64,000 bases of DNA, taken from NCBI GenBank assembly GCA_964572965.1, contig CAZNHL010000012.1:1-64000 (forward strand), written 5' to 3'. Under the pieces are notes generated by a model. The model had not been told where the DNA came from. It did not search any database and saw nothing but the letters and a program-made list of their open reading frames with translations. This DNA is from CAZNHL01 sp964572965. GTDB lineage: Bacteria > Bacteroidota > Bacteroidia > Cytophagales > UBA9547. Both the position numbers and the translations under genes were made by a program. Positions 7,482-16,751 of the stretch are shown here, in pieces; position 1 is the stretch's first letter; the number at the start of each line of letters is the position of its first letter.

Positions 7482-10400
7482 TTAATGAGACTCGTTATTT
7501 TCATTATGAATTTTATATTGCTCGTGGAGTTCATCGAGCTTTTTCTTTCCATAAGCGACTCGTGTAATGACAACATACAAGACAGGAACAAAGAAGATCG
7601 CTAAACTCGTTGCCGCCAGCATGCCGCCGAATACTGTCCAGCCGATTGTCTGACGGGAAACTGCACCTGCACCTGAAGAGAATACCAACGGCAATACCCC
7701 AAGGATAAAGGCAAGAGAGGTCATCAGGATCGGACGAAGACGAAGTTTAACGGCGTCAATAGTTGCTGTTACCAGTTCCATTCCCATATCCACACGCTCC
7801 TTGGCAAATTCCACAATCAGGATGGCATTTTTCGCAGCCAGACCAATCAGCGTAATCAAACCGATCTGAGCATAAATATTATTATCCAGTTTCGGCAGGA
7901 AGTACAAAGTAAGGATCGCACCGAATGCACCCAGTGGTACAGAAAGCATTACAGAGAACGGTACTGACCAGCTTTCATACAGGGCTGCCAGGAACAGGAA
8001 TACGAACAAGATAGACAAGCCGAAGATGTATGTAGCACTTGAGCCTGACTTGATTTCCTGTAAACTGAGACCGGAGAACTCGTAACCATAACCCGCAGGC
8101 AAGGTTTGTGCAGCAACCTCTTTTAATGCTTCAATTGCCTGCCCGCTACTGTAGCCCGGTTTTGGTACACCGTTAAATTCAGCAGAGCGGAACAGGTTAT
8201 AATGTGAAATCAAAGGAGCCTGTTCAATCACCCTGTAAGAAACTACAGTGCTCAATGGGATCATCTGTCCGGCATTGTTTTTTACATAATACTTTTCCAG
8301 TTGTGCTATTGATTTCCTGTAAGAAGTATCCGCCTGTGTTACCACACGGAAGTTACGGCCGTAAGTTGTAAAGTCATTTACATACTGGCTACCCATCAAT
8401 ATTTGTATGGTGTTAAACACTTCAGAAATAGGTACACCCATTTTTTTACATTTCACACGGTCTACGTCCAGTTTGAACGCCGGCGCTTTAGCATTGAAGA
8501 ATGTGAAAGCCCTTCCGATTTCAGGTCTTTGGTTAGCAGCCATCATAAAGCTCATTACCGCACGTTCGAAACCTTTGATGTCATCGTTACTTTCTTTTTG
8601 TTCAAGCATAAAGCTGAAACCTGCTGAGTTACCCAAACCAGGAATTGGCGGTGGCGTAATTACAACGATGTTGGCCTCTTTGATTACAGAGAAACGTTTT
8701 TGCAATTCTGCTACAATTCCCTGAAGCTGCACTTCTTTTTCTTTACGTTCAGCCCATGGTTTCAGAGAACAAAATACTGTACCGCTATTCGATTTACTTG
8801 CAAACGTAATGGCGTTCAAGCCTCCAAGACCTGCATAGTGCAATACACCCGGAGTTTCACTGAGGATTTTCATGACTTGGTTCAATACTGCTACTGAGCG
8901 GCTACTTGAAGAGCCTTCCGGCAGTTCATATGTTACCATGATACGCCCTTCATCTTCTGTAGGGACGAAACCTGTCGGCTTGGTTTTGAATAAGCCAAAA
9001 GTGACAGCAAAAATGGCGATCAGGGCAATGATTACTAATGGTGCTTTGCGGATAGCTTTTTTAACACCTACTGAATAAGAACTCGTTACGCGATTAAACC
9101 ATACGTTAAACTTATAGAAAAACTTATTCAGGCCTTTTGACTGCTCATTGATTTCCATTGGTTTCAGCAACATTGCACAAAGAGCCGGTGTTAATGAAAG
9201 TGCTACGAAAGCAGAAATCAATACTGAAATTGCAATAGTAATCGCGAACTGCTGATACAACCTTCCCACAATGCCTGGCACGAAACCTACCGGAACGAAT
9301 ACTGCTGCAAGAATCAGGGCAATGGCAATTACGGGACCTGAAATGTCTTTCATTGCTTTCACGGTAGCATCTTTGGCTGACAGCTTTTCGTGGTCAATAT
9401 AATGCTGTACTGCTTCCACCACTACAATGGCGTCATCCACCACAATACCGATGGCCAGTACGAAACCGAACATGGTAAGTGTATTGATAGAGAAACCGAG
9501 CGGTATAAAGAATATGAAGGTGGCAATGATAGATACCGGGATCGCAAGGATCGGGATCAGGGTTGCCCTCCAGCTCTGAAGAAACAGGAATACCACAATG
9601 ATTACCAGTATAAGCGCTTCAACAAGCGTATGCAATACTTCGTCGATAGACACTTTTACTACAGATACAGCTTCAAAAGGAACTACATAGTCAACATCGT
9701 TAGGGAAGGTTTTCTTCAGCTCATCCATGGCCTTATAAACACCTTCAGCAGTTTCAAGGGCGTTACTTCCCGGTGCCTGGTAAACAAGCAGGTAAGAAGC
9801 TCTTTTACCATCTACAAAGCTGTTGTTGGCATAGTTGTATTTCCCCAATTCCACCCGCGCAACATCTTTCAGATATACTACCGAACCGTCGGTCGGTTTG
9901 GTAAGCACTACTATGCTTTCAAAGTCTTCTTTCTTTTCAAGCGGGCCGTTTACTTTCACACTGTATTCGAAAGCCTGTGAGGACTCCTGGGGAGGGGCGC
10001 CTACAGAGCCTGCTGCTACCTGAACGTTCTGTTCCTGTAAAGCTGCCAGTACTTGTGTTGCAGAAATACCCAGCTGAGCCAGTTTATCCGGTTTTAACCA
10101 GATTCTCATACTGAAGTTATCGGCACGGCTGAAGATATCACCGACACCTTTTACCCTCAAGAGGGCATCTCTGATATAAATGTTGGTATAGTTGTCTACG
10201 AACTTAACACCGTGTGTCCCATTTGGTGAATAAAGCGCCACCAGCATCAGAATACTCGGGTTACGTTTACGCACGGTCAGGCCGGTACGTCTTACAATGT
10301 CAGGTAGCTGAGGTGTTGCCACACTCACACGGTTTTGTACGTCAAGCGTTGCTATATCTACATTGGTACCTACGTCAAAAGTAACGTTCATACTCATGGT

Positions 10401-10661
10401 GCCGTCGCTGGTACTGTTACTCTGAAGGTAGAGCATGCCCGGACTACCGTTTACCTGTGATTCTATAGGCGTAGCAACGGTTTGTTCCACCGTTTGGGCA
10501 TCTGCACCGCTGAAAATACCTGTGATCTGAACTACAGGAGGAGTAATGTCAGGGTACTGGCTTATTGGCAGGTTCATAATAGCCAATATACCCACCAACA
10601 CAAGTACGACTGATATTACAATCGCGGTGACTGGTCTTTTTATAAAAACATCAGCAATCAT
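7482..10661 (-). CDS. RND multidrug efflux transporter, AcrB/MexB type
   Basis: A 1059-residue inner-membrane pump of the hydrophobe/amphiphile efflux-1 family. It uses the proton gradient to push drugs, bile-type detergents or dyes through a tripartite channel. The N-terminus MIADVFIKRPVTAIVISV is typical, as are the first periplasmic loop, the TM4 pair in GIVVDDAIVVVEAV (proton-relay aspartates, near residue 405), and the second half with LTLIGLAAKNAILIVEFA in TM10. Twelve membrane segments are evident. It is the last gene of a TetR-TolC-MFP-RND operon on the minus strand, 30 bases after the adaptor gene. Substrate range cannot be read from the sequence. Confidence 0.95.
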   Translation of the reverse strand: MIADVFIKRPVTAIVISVVLVLVGILAIMNLPISQYPDITPPVVQITGIFSGADAQTVEQTVATPIESQVNGSPGMLYLQSNSTSDGTMSMNVTFDVGTNVDIATLDVQNRVSVATPQLPDIVRRTGLTVRKRNPSILMLVALYSPNGTHGVKFVDNYTNIYIRDALLRVKGVGDIFSRADNFSMRIWLKPDKLAQLGISATQVLAALQEQNVQVAAGSVGAPPQESSQAFEYSVKVNGPLEKKEDFESIVVLTKPTDGSVVYLKDVARVELGKYNYANNSFVDGKRASYLLVYQAPGSNALETAEGVYKAMDELKKTFPNDVDYVVPFEAVSVVKVSIDEVLHTLVEALILVIIVVFLFLQSWRATLIPILAIPVSIIATFIFFIPLGFSINTLTMFGFVLAIGIVVDDAIVVVEAVQHYIDHEKLSAKDATVKAMKDISGPVIAIALILAAVFVPVGFVPGIVGRLYQQFAITIAISVLISAFVALSLTPALCAMLLKPMEINEQSKGLNKFFYKFNVWFNRVTSSYSVGVKKAIRKAPLVIIALIAIFAVTFGLFKTKPTGFVPTEDEGRIMVTYELPEGSSSSRSVAVLNQVMKILSETPGVLHYAGLGGLNAITFASKSNSGTVFCSLKPWAERKEKEVQLQGIVAELQKRFSVIKEANIVVITPPPIPGLGNSAGFSFMLEQKESNDDIKGFERAVMSFMMAANQRPEIGRAFTFFNAKAPAFKLDVDRVKCKKMGVPISEVFNTIQILMGSQYVNDFTTYGRNFRVVTQADTSYRKSIAQLEKYYVKNNAGQMIPLSTVVSYRVIEQAPLISHYNLFRSAEFNGVPKPGYSSGQAIEALKEVAAQTLPAGYGYEFSGLSLQEIKSGSSATYIFGLSILFVFLFLAALYESWSVPFSVMLSVPLGAFGAILTLYFLPKLDNNIYAQIGLITLIGLAAKNAILIVEFAKERVDMGMELVTATIDAVKLRLRPILMTSLAFILGVLPLVFSSGAGAVSRQTIGWTVFGGMLAATSLAIFFVPVLYVVITRVAYGKKKLDELHEQYKIHNENNESH

Positions 10662-10691
10662 AATGAATAGCTTTCTTTAAATATCGAATAA

Positions 10692-11828
10692 TTATTTTTT
10701 TGCAGCAGGTTGTGCCGCTTGTCCCGGAGCTCCGATCTGTACAGGAGTTTTGTCTCTTAGCTTCTGTACACCTTCAATCACAATTTCTTCGCCTGCTTTT
10801 ACTCCTGAATAAATCACTGTTTTATTATGTAGTGCAGGGCCGATTTCTACTTTATGCTGTCTTGCAGTGTCTTTGTCATCAACCACGAATACAAAGAATT
10901 CACCCATTTGCTCTACAATTGCTTTTGAAGGGATCAGTGTTGTAGACTCGTTGGTTTTATTCTTCACACGTACATTGCAGCTCATACCGGATTTCAGTGC
11001 TTTTTTAGGGTTAGGGAAGTTCAGCCTTACCTTTAATGTTCCTGTCTGAGGGTCAACGGCACGGTCAAGAATCTGGATCTGGCCGGTAAACGGATAAATC
11101 GTTTTGTCAGGAAGCTCAATTGTGAAAAGAGAATCAGCTCTTGCAGATTTTTGATCTTTCAAACCAATAAACCTGTTGATTTCTTTTTCGCTGATTACAA
11201 AGTCTACTGCAATTGGGTTATCAGATGAAACTGTGTTCAGCAAAGTGTTTCCTGCAGTAATGAAAGTTCCTTTTTTAACCATTGAAATACCGATAGTACC
11301 ATCGAAAGGAGCTATAATAGAAGCATGGCTAAGGTCTACATTGGCTCTGTTGAGTTCAGCTTCTGCAGCAGCAACCTGCATCTGGGCATTGCGCAGGTCA
11401 GTTTCACTATATTCCAGTTTTTGTTTGGTAGTCATACCTTGCTGATCCAGTTTTTTGTATCTCTCAGCATCAGCCTGTGCTTTTTCAAGATTTGATTTTG
11501 CCATTTGAAGATTGGCAGCAGCCTGTGCAGAAGCAGCAGCATATTTGCTGCGCTCTATTTCATAAAGCTTCTGACCTTTTCTTACTGACTGGCCTTCCTG
11601 GAAATAAATATTGGTAATGAAACCTGTTACTTCACTGCGAAGTTCTACCTGATTTTCGGCAATCACATTAGCAGGATACTGGTCATAGTATGTTGCTCCT
11701 TCTTGTAGTACTTGGTAAAGATTTACAGGAACAGGTGCTGCAGGGGGAGCTTGTGCCGGCCCTTTGCAGGAAACAGTAGCCAATACTGATGTACTTATTA
11801 TTGCCAGGTTTAAGAAATAATTTTTCAT
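10692..11828 (-). CDS. Efflux RND periplasmic adaptor (membrane fusion) lipoprotein
   Basis: A 378-residue AcrA/MexA-type adaptor that links the inner-membrane pump to the outer-membrane channel. The N-terminus ends in a lipobox with Cys21 (LATVSC), so it should be a lipoprotein anchored in the inner membrane. The barrel-sandwich (lipoyl-like) domain starts near residue 60 (VELRSEVTGFITNIYFQEGQ). A coiled-coil hairpin covers about 95-165 (AQAAANLQMAKSNLEKAQAD), and a beta-barrel and membrane-proximal domain follow. The C-terminus is Ala/Gln/Pro-rich. It lies between the outer-membrane factor and the RND gene of the same operon. Confidence 0.93.
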   Translation of the reverse strand: MKNYFLNLAIISTSVLATVSCKGPAQAPPAAPVPVNLYQVLQEGATYYDQYPANVIAENQVELRSEVTGFITNIYFQEGQSVRKGQKLYEIERSKYAAASAQAAANLQMAKSNLEKAQADAERYKKLDQQGMTTKQKLEYSETDLRNAQMQVAAAEAELNRANVDLSHASIIAPFDGTIGISMVKKGTFITAGNTLLNTVSSDNPIAVDFVISEKEINRFIGLKDQKSARADSLFTIELPDKTIYPFTGQIQILDRAVDPQTGTLKVRLNFPNPKKALKSGMSCNVRVKNKTNESTTLIPSKAIVEQMGEFFVFVVDDKDTARQHKVEIGPALHNKTVIYSGVKAGEEIVIEGVQKLRDKTPVQIGAPGQAAQPAAKK

Positions 11829-11874
11829 GTCGTGTATTGAATTTTTTAAAAGAATCTAAGGGGTTAATCCGGGA

Positions 11875-13230
11875 TTATTGTAATAATGTACCTGTCGCTT
11901 TCTGGTAGTCAGCTTTAGAGATCAGGGCGCTGTATAATCCGTTAAAATAATTAGTTTGTGCATCTTTGAATGCAGCTTCAGCAATAGTTACTTCCACAAT
12001 TCTGGCGATACCGGCTTCGTGTTCAGCTCTGATCATGTCCAGGTTTTTCTTTGAAAGGTCCATGTTACGCTTTTGGTTTTGCAGCGACTCAATACTGTTT
12101 TGTAAGTTGATCAAAGATTCGCTTACCTGTAAATCTATCTGACGCTCCAGATTTTCTTTATTGTTGATGGTTCTTTGTTCTTCTATTCTTTTCTGCTGCA
12201 CCTTGTAGTAATTGGCACCACCGGTAAACACAGGTACCTGCAATCTTAAACCAACATAAGAATAATAGATCCATCTTTCGCTTTGTGTCAGGTTTGAAAA
12301 CTGTGAAGCACCGGGATTGTATCCGAAGTTGGCAATACCAAGCAGTTTCGGGTAACGGGCACCGTTTGCGGCACGGGTGTCAAGTTTATTCAGGCGGTAT
12401 TGATTTTCAAGCATTGAATATTCAATTCTGTTTGAATAGTTCACCTGGGTACTTTCGGTCTGCATTACATCTGCCAGTAATTTTTCGTCCAGTTCATCTG
12501 TCAGGTTAATAGCAGCATCTTTTGGAAGGCTCATTAAATATTTCAATTGCAGTTTGCTCAGGTCAAGCAGACGGGTCACTCTTCTTTTTTCTTCTTTCAG
12601 GTTATTCAGGTTGACTTCTGCCTGATCTACATCAATTTCCCTTGCAAGCCCTACTGAATATTGCGCCTGCATATCTTTTAATGTGGAGTCAAGCCGTCCC
12701 AGATTGGCATCGATGAAGCCCAGTTGTTTGTCACTCACCAAAACAGCGTAGTATGCTTTTGTTGTTTCAAGTGCTACATCAATTCTGGTTTTGGCCACAT
12801 TTTTCTCTGATAAACTACGGGCTGCTTTGGCAGCCTCTATACTGCCTAAAAAGCCTTTATCAAAAATAATCTGCGAAGCAGTAGCAACAGGTATCAATTG
12901 ATTTTGTAATGCAAACCGTGTACTTAATACTGCTCCGTTTGCCAGTGAAGGATTGTAAAAAGCAGTTCCCGGAGTGTTTTCTAAAATATTACTTTGAGCC
13001 TGAAAGTTATGAATCAAATCGGCCTGCATATTCACCTGAGGCAAACCCTGTCCTCTTACTTCATTCTTTTTAGCATCAGCAGAAAGCTTGTCAAGACTGC
13101 TGTTTTTAACAGTTACGTTATTGGTTGTCGCGTATTCTATTGCCTCTTTCAGAGAATAGCTTGTCTGAGTTTGGGCGAGTATTCCGGTGCTTGTAAGCAA
13201 AAGTGAAATACCGGTGAAAAGTTTTTTCAT
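11875..13230 (-). CDS. TolC-family outer-membrane efflux channel
   Basis: A 451-residue outer-membrane factor with a signal peptide (MKKLFTGISLLLTSTGILAQ) and two related halves of long alpha-helical hairpins with short beta strands (SYSLKEAIEYATTNN at the start; LINLQNSIESLQNQKRNMDL in the second half). It forms the trimeric exit duct of the efflux pump. I chose ATG 13230; the frame is open to 13275, but that would overlap the tetR gene and precede the signal peptide. It sits 28 bases after tetR and 46 before the adaptor gene, within one operon. Confidence 0.92.
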   Translation of the reverse strand: MKKLFTGISLLLTSTGILAQTQTSYSLKEAIEYATTNNVTVKNSSLDKLSADAKKNEVRGQGLPQVNMQADLIHNFQAQSNILENTPGTAFYNPSLANGAVLSTRFALQNQLIPVATASQIIFDKGFLGSIEAAKAARSLSEKNVAKTRIDVALETTKAYYAVLVSDKQLGFIDANLGRLDSTLKDMQAQYSVGLAREIDVDQAEVNLNNLKEEKRRVTRLLDLSKLQLKYLMSLPKDAAINLTDELDEKLLADVMQTESTQVNYSNRIEYSMLENQYRLNKLDTRAANGARYPKLLGIANFGYNPGASQFSNLTQSERWIYYSYVGLRLQVPVFTGGANYYKVQQKRIEEQRTINNKENLERQIDLQVSESLINLQNSIESLQNQKRNMDLSKKNLDMIRAEHEAGIARIVEVTIAEAAFKDAQTNYFNGLYSALISKADYQKATGTLLQ

Positions 13231-13258
13231 AATCCCTAATTCTAATAATGTGTGTTCT

Positions 13259-13867
13259 TTAATTGATACGCTCAATATCTTTAAGTACCATATCGAGCGC
13301 CATTTGCATTTTGATATTCAGTGCTGCATAGTCTTCCGTACTGAATGTGCTATTGATCTTTTTCATGGCCGACAGTCTCAAGCCCTGCATGATTGAAATA
13401 ATAAACTCTGCATACTCTTTCGGGTCAATTTCTCTGAAGTCTTTCTTGCTGATACCTAAAGCCAATATTGATTCTATTAAAGCTGTTTCCTTCTCCTGAA
13501 AGCTGTTTTTAAGTTTCTCTATGCAAGCTTTCGGAGTCATCAAGGCATCATACTTGAGTTTTGCAAGGTTTTGAAACTTTTGGCCATACTGTTGCCTCTT
13601 TTTTAAATATTCATTCAAAAGGAGTTTCGTGTCTTTTGATTCTGATATCAGGTTCTGGATATCATTGATAAACTCACCCTGTTCTTTCTCGATTACAGCT
13701 TCAAATAGCTTTTCTTTGTCCGGATAATAGTAATAAAGTGAAGCTTTTGACATGCCGATGTCTTCAGCAATTTCGTTCATGGTTGTTTTGCACAACCCAT
13801 AATGCCCGAAACGCTGCTGTGCGGCCATCAGAATAGTATCAACTTTTGATAATTCTTCAGTTGTCAT
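13259..13867 (-). CDS. TetR-family repressor, likely of the efflux operon
   Basis: A 202-residue TetR regulator. The helix-turn-helix lies at about residues 27-50 (TTMNEIAEDIGMSKASLYYY, then YPDKEKLFEAV), followed by an all-helical ligand-binding part. It is the first gene of the tetR-TolC-adaptor-RND operon. A 12-bp dyad with a TTCTGACT half-site sits right behind the -7 promoter element at 13893-13935. This is the usual layout for a repressor that shuts off its own operon until a pump substrate binds it. The inducing compound is unknown. Confidence 0.9.
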   Translation of the reverse strand: MTTEELSKVDTILMAAQQRFGHYGLCKTTMNEIAEDIGMSKASLYYYYPDKEKLFEAVIEKEQGEFINDIQNLISESKDTKLLLNEYLKKRQQYGQKFQNLAKLKYDALMTPKACIEKLKNSFQEKETALIESILALGISKKDFREIDPKEYAEFIISIMQGLRLSAMKKINSTFSTEDYAALNIKMQMALDMVLKDIERIN

Positions 13868-13892
13868 AGAATAATAAGGCTCTGTGTTTTAA

Positions 13893-13935
13893 CAAATGTA
13901 ATGCTTTTCTGACTTTTTAATAAAAAAAGTCAGAA
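13893..13935 (-). promoter_or_regulatory. Promoter and TetR operator of the efflux operon
   Basis: Read on the minus strand, the -7 element is TACATTTG (complement of 13893-13900; consensus TAnnTTTG). Directly upstream lies an inverted repeat of TTCTGACTTTTT (13907-13918) and its exact complement (13924-13935), centred five bases apart, where the -33 region would be. A repressor bound here would block RNA polymerase. TGACT-type half-sites are common for TetR proteins; that this repressor binds it is inference. Confidence 0.65.
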
Positions 13936-13991
13936 TTTATTTGTCATAACATCAAAAGGCTGGTTTTGGTAGCTTTTGCTTATCAGAAAGC

Positions 13992-14037
13992 TACAATAAA
14001 AAGGGGGATATCAACTGATATCCCCCTTTTTATTGTA
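13992..14037 (-). terminator. Terminator after the thioredoxin-fold gene
   Basis: A 22-bp perfect inverted repeat with a two-base centre (core AAGGGGGATATCA and its complement), flanked by A and T runs. It lies 10 bases beyond the stop of the minus-strand gene at 14048-15457 and could work in both directions. Confidence 0.88.
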
Positions 14038-14047
14038 TTGACAAAAA

Positions 14048-15457
14048 TTATTTTTTCTCTAATCTGTCAAAGTAGTCTTGTAATTGTTCTACTCCTATAC
14101 GTTTAGCGATGATCTTTTTATTCTCATCAAGGATATAAACAACAGGTGTACTATATACATCCCACATTTTACGGAAGTCAGTGTATGTATATTTATCCCA
14201 CACGTTTATGAACTCACGCGTTTTATATTCTTTGATGAATTTTCTCCATGGTTCTTCTTCGCGTTCAATACATGCCGAATAAATTTTTACTTTGCTTTTA
14301 TTTTTGTGATAGAACTCAAGAAGCTTTGGTGTGTCTTTCTGGCAATGGCCACATCCGGGGTCATAGAAAAACATGACAGTATATTTTGACTTGATGTTAT
14401 AAACATCAGAAAGTTTACCAGTAGTATCTGCTAAATAAGTATGGGGCGCAGGTTTGCCGACCAATAATGGTTTTAGTATTTCATAGCGCTCTTTGAATTT
14501 AGTACGAGTAGTAGAGTCAATCCAGTCAACATCTTTGGTCAGATAGTATTTTTCTGCCATATGTGTAAATACAGCATCCATACCCATGATGTTAGAAGTT
14601 TCATAAGTATAGTTCAGATACCAAACGCAGTATTTAAATACTTCGTGGTTTTTGCGGGCTTTAGTAATAATGACATCAATTTCTTTATTGATAGAGTCAG
14701 GAACCTGAACAACCATTTTCTTGATGTAATTATCAATTTTCTGGTGGAATACCGGTGTGCGTAACATACGGTCGTCACTGAAATCTATATTGTCGAAATA
14801 ATGGGCTTTGTAGTAGTGGTATTGAAAAAGGGAATCTTTTCTGCCATTTGACAAAGTTGGTGCATCAGGAATTTCGATTTCCTGAGAGGCTTTGAACAGT
14901 TTAGAAACGAAGGTATTAGAATGACCGTCAATTACGCTTTTCCTTTTTGCAGTAACTTCTTTGTCAATAGCTTCCATCTTTGTTTGCTTCTGGATAGAGT
15001 CAACTTTGGTTACAGCCTTAATTTTTTTCAAAGAGTCTACCTGATTACCTTTCACGGCAATAAATTGAAGGAAGTCGTAGAACAGCTTATTTTCTTCAGT
15101 ATTTTTCACCTGCATGTGTTTGATGAAATCGGTAGTGTCAGTTTCCATCTGGAATACCTGTTCTGTAACCAATACTTCAAAATATTTGCGGGTAGGCAAT
15201 ACAACCAGGTAAATACCGCCGTCAAGTTTTTCTTTCCCTTTGAAAACAAGCAGTCCCTTTGCATCGGCAATGGCTGTATCCTTTATGTATTGTTTGTCAC
15301 CATAGTAATAAGCAAGGAAACAAGTATCTTTTGTTCCTAGCCCTTTTACTCTTACCTGAATATCATATCCGCCTGCAGGTGGTTTTGGCGCTGCTTTAAG
15401 TTTAGCAGCAAGGAATATGGTTAATAACAGAATACTATATGAAAATACTTTTTTCAT
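14048..15457 (-). CDS. Secreted TlpA/thioredoxin-fold protein with DUF4369-like N-terminus
   Basis: A 469-residue exported protein. Start ATG 15457 gives the signal peptide MKKVFSYSILLLTIFLAA; an in-frame ATG at 15478 is less likely. Residues about 30-130 resemble the DUF4369 beta domain, the helical middle (about 130-320) resembles DUF5106, and the C-terminal part is an AhpC/TSA-TlpA thioredoxin fold. Its active site is Cys369-Gly-His-Cys372 in DPGCGHCQKD, a protein disulfide isomerase-like pair. Such proteins handle periplasmic or surface thiol exchange in Bacteroidota; the partner is unknown. It is a single-gene unit with its own promoter-like site and terminator. Confidence 0.85.
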   Translation of the reverse strand: MKKVFSYSILLLTIFLAAKLKAAPKPPAGGYDIQVRVKGLGTKDTCFLAYYYGDKQYIKDTAIADAKGLLVFKGKEKLDGGIYLVVLPTRKYFEVLVTEQVFQMETDTTDFIKHMQVKNTEENKLFYDFLQFIAVKGNQVDSLKKIKAVTKVDSIQKQTKMEAIDKEVTAKRKSVIDGHSNTFVSKLFKASQEIEIPDAPTLSNGRKDSLFQYHYYKAHYFDNIDFSDDRMLRTPVFHQKIDNYIKKMVVQVPDSINKEIDVIITKARKNHEVFKYCVWYLNYTYETSNIMGMDAVFTHMAEKYYLTKDVDWIDSTTRTKFKERYEILKPLLVGKPAPHTYLADTTGKLSDVYNIKSKYTVMFFYDPGCGHCQKDTPKLLEFYHKNKSKVKIYSACIEREEEPWRKFIKEYKTREFINVWDKYTYTDFRKMWDVYSTPVVYILDENKKIIAKRIGVEQLQDYFDRLEKK

Positions 15458-15475
15458 TTGATTAAGATATTTTAA

Positions 15476-15511
15476 CAAAAATATAAAAAATACATTTGCC
15501 TAAAAAACAAA
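15476..15511 (-). promoter_or_regulatory. Candidate promoter of the thioredoxin-fold gene
   Basis: On the minus strand, TATTTTTG (complement of 15476-15483) matches TAnnTTTG exactly and a TTTG (complement of 15508-15511) lies 24 bases upstream. It is 18 bases before the chosen start, which supports ATG 15457 over 15478, since the latter would overlap the -7 element. Confidence 0.45.
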
Positions 15512-15563
15512 GACTATACCATTATGATTTCTTTTCTAATTCACGAATATCATAAATAAATCC

Positions 15564-15571
15564 TAAATTTG
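15564..15571 (+). promoter_or_regulatory. -7 promoter element for gldA
   Basis: TAAATTTG matches TAnnTTTG exactly, about 100 bases before the gldA ATG. No clear TTG is found at the -33 distance, so this is a partial match only. Confidence 0.3.
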
Positions 15572-15673
15572 ACGATTGTGAGATTATAATAGTAAGATCA
15601 CTGTTTCTGGAGGAATGGCTAACGATAAAAGGATGGTTTCCGGTATTTCGTGACATTCGACAATTTGAACAAC

Positions 15674-16585
15674 ATGTCTGTAGAGGTAAAAAATCTTGTT
15701 AAAACCTATGGTTCTCAAAATGCGGTGAACAATATCTCGTTCACTACGCAGGAGGGGAGTATTCTGGGGTTTCTGGGGCCGAATGGTGCCGGAAAGTCAA
15801 CAACAATGAAGATTGCTACCTGTTACCTGCCGCCGACAAGCGGAAGTGTAACGGTTTGTGGCTATGATGTGGTTGAACAGCCGATTGAAGTTAAAAAGCA
15901 TGTTGGCTATCTGGCTGAGCATAATCCGTTATACCTGGAAATGTATGTACATGAATATTTACATTTTATAGGGGGAATTCATGGTCTGAAAGGCAAGAAC
16001 CTGTCTGATCGTGTAAAATCAATGGTAGATCGTACTGGCCTAGGTGTTGAGCAGAATAAAAAAATAGGAGCTTTGTCGAAGGGTTACCGCCAACGTGTCG
16101 GACTGGCCCAGGCAATGATTCACGATCCGAAGGTTTTGATCCTGGATGAACCTACTACCGGACTTGATCCGAACCAGATAGTTGAAATCCGTCAGCTGAT
16201 CCGTGAAATAGGAAAAGAAAAGACGGTTATATTCTCTACCCATATTATGCAGGAAGTGCAGCAGCTGTGCGACCGTGTGATTATTGTAAACAAAGGAAAT
16301 ATAGTTGCAGATGAAAAACTGGCAGACCTGCGCAATACTGTAGGTGATGTGGCTTTAATTCTGGCTGAATTTGAAAAGGAAATAGATCATTTATTGCTTT
16401 CTGCACTGGAAGGTGTATTGGAAGTAAGCGCAACAGGGCAGGGGAAATACCAGATCAGAACATCACCGAAAGCAGATGTGCGTTCAGCAATTTTCAGGCT
16501 GGCCGCAGAAAACAACCTGCCACTGGTGGGACTGAAACAGGAAGAATTGTCATTAGAGAAAATATTCAGGGAACTCACGAAGTAG
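15674..16585 (+). CDS. gldA: Gliding motility ABC transporter ATPase GldA
   Basis: A 303-residue ABC ATPase. The Walker A is GPNGAGKST (residues 35-43), the signature LSKGYRQRVGLAQAM replaces LSGGQ as is usual in this subfamily, and Walker B with D-loop is VLILDEPTTGLDP. It powers the GldF permease and works with the substrate-binding-like GldG; the complex is needed for gliding in Flavobacterium. I chose ATG 15674 (MSVEVKNLVKTYG); the frame is open from a GTG at 15650. Unlike gldF and gldG, which overlap, gldA is separated from gldF by 166 bases holding an inverted repeat of 7-mers. Confidence 0.88.
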   Translation: MSVEVKNLVKTYGSQNAVNNISFTTQEGSILGFLGPNGAGKSTTMKIATCYLPPTSGSVTVCGYDVVEQPIEVKKHVGYLAEHNPLYLEMYVHEYLHFIGGIHGLKGKNLSDRVKSMVDRTGLGVEQNKKIGALSKGYRQRVGLAQAMIHDPKVLILDEPTTGLDPNQIVEIRQLIREIGKEKTVIFSTHIMQEVQQLCDRVIIVNKGNIVADEKLADLRNTVGDVALILAEFEKEIDHLLLSALEGVLEVSATGQGKYQIRTSPKADVRSAIFRLAAENNLPLVGLKQEELSLEKIFRELTK

Positions 16586-16589
16586 TATT

Positions 16590-16741
16590 GAGTAGTGGGT
16601 CGTGAGTATTGAGACAAGAACTGCCCATTTTCTCAATTTACAAGGAAGTAATAAATTATTAAGTATTTAGAGATTTTAAAAGTAGGCTATTGAAAAGTGT
16701 ATAAGGCGAAGCCTAAACTCACTACTCACTACTCACTACTC
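16590..16741. repeat. Imperfect inverted repeat between gldA and gldF
   Basis: The 24 bases at 16590-16613 (GAGTAGTGGGTCGTGAG and onward) match the reverse complement of 16718-16741 at 21 of 24 positions. The right arm consists of tandem CACTACT units, so the left arm is a decayed inverted copy. The transcript could fold into a long hairpin with about 100 bases between the arms. Confidence 0.6.
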
Positions 16742-16747
16742 ACTACT
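16720..16747. repeat. Four tandem copies of a 7-base unit
   Basis: CACTACT is repeated four times without error, ending five bases before the gldF ATG. Such short units are prone to gain or lose copies and could alter translation of gldF. It is far too short to be a CRISPR array. Confidence 0.85.
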
Positions 16748-16751
16748 AAAA

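Noticed and set aside
9390..9980. 196-codon frame opposite the RND transporter
   Set aside because: It lies wholly inside a well-supported gene on the other strand and its composition (many Tyr, His, Arg) is that of an antisense shadow.
16717..16747. Tandem CACTACT units as a CRISPR-like array
   Set aside because: Units of seven bases without spacers cannot be CRISPR repeats; no cas genes are present.
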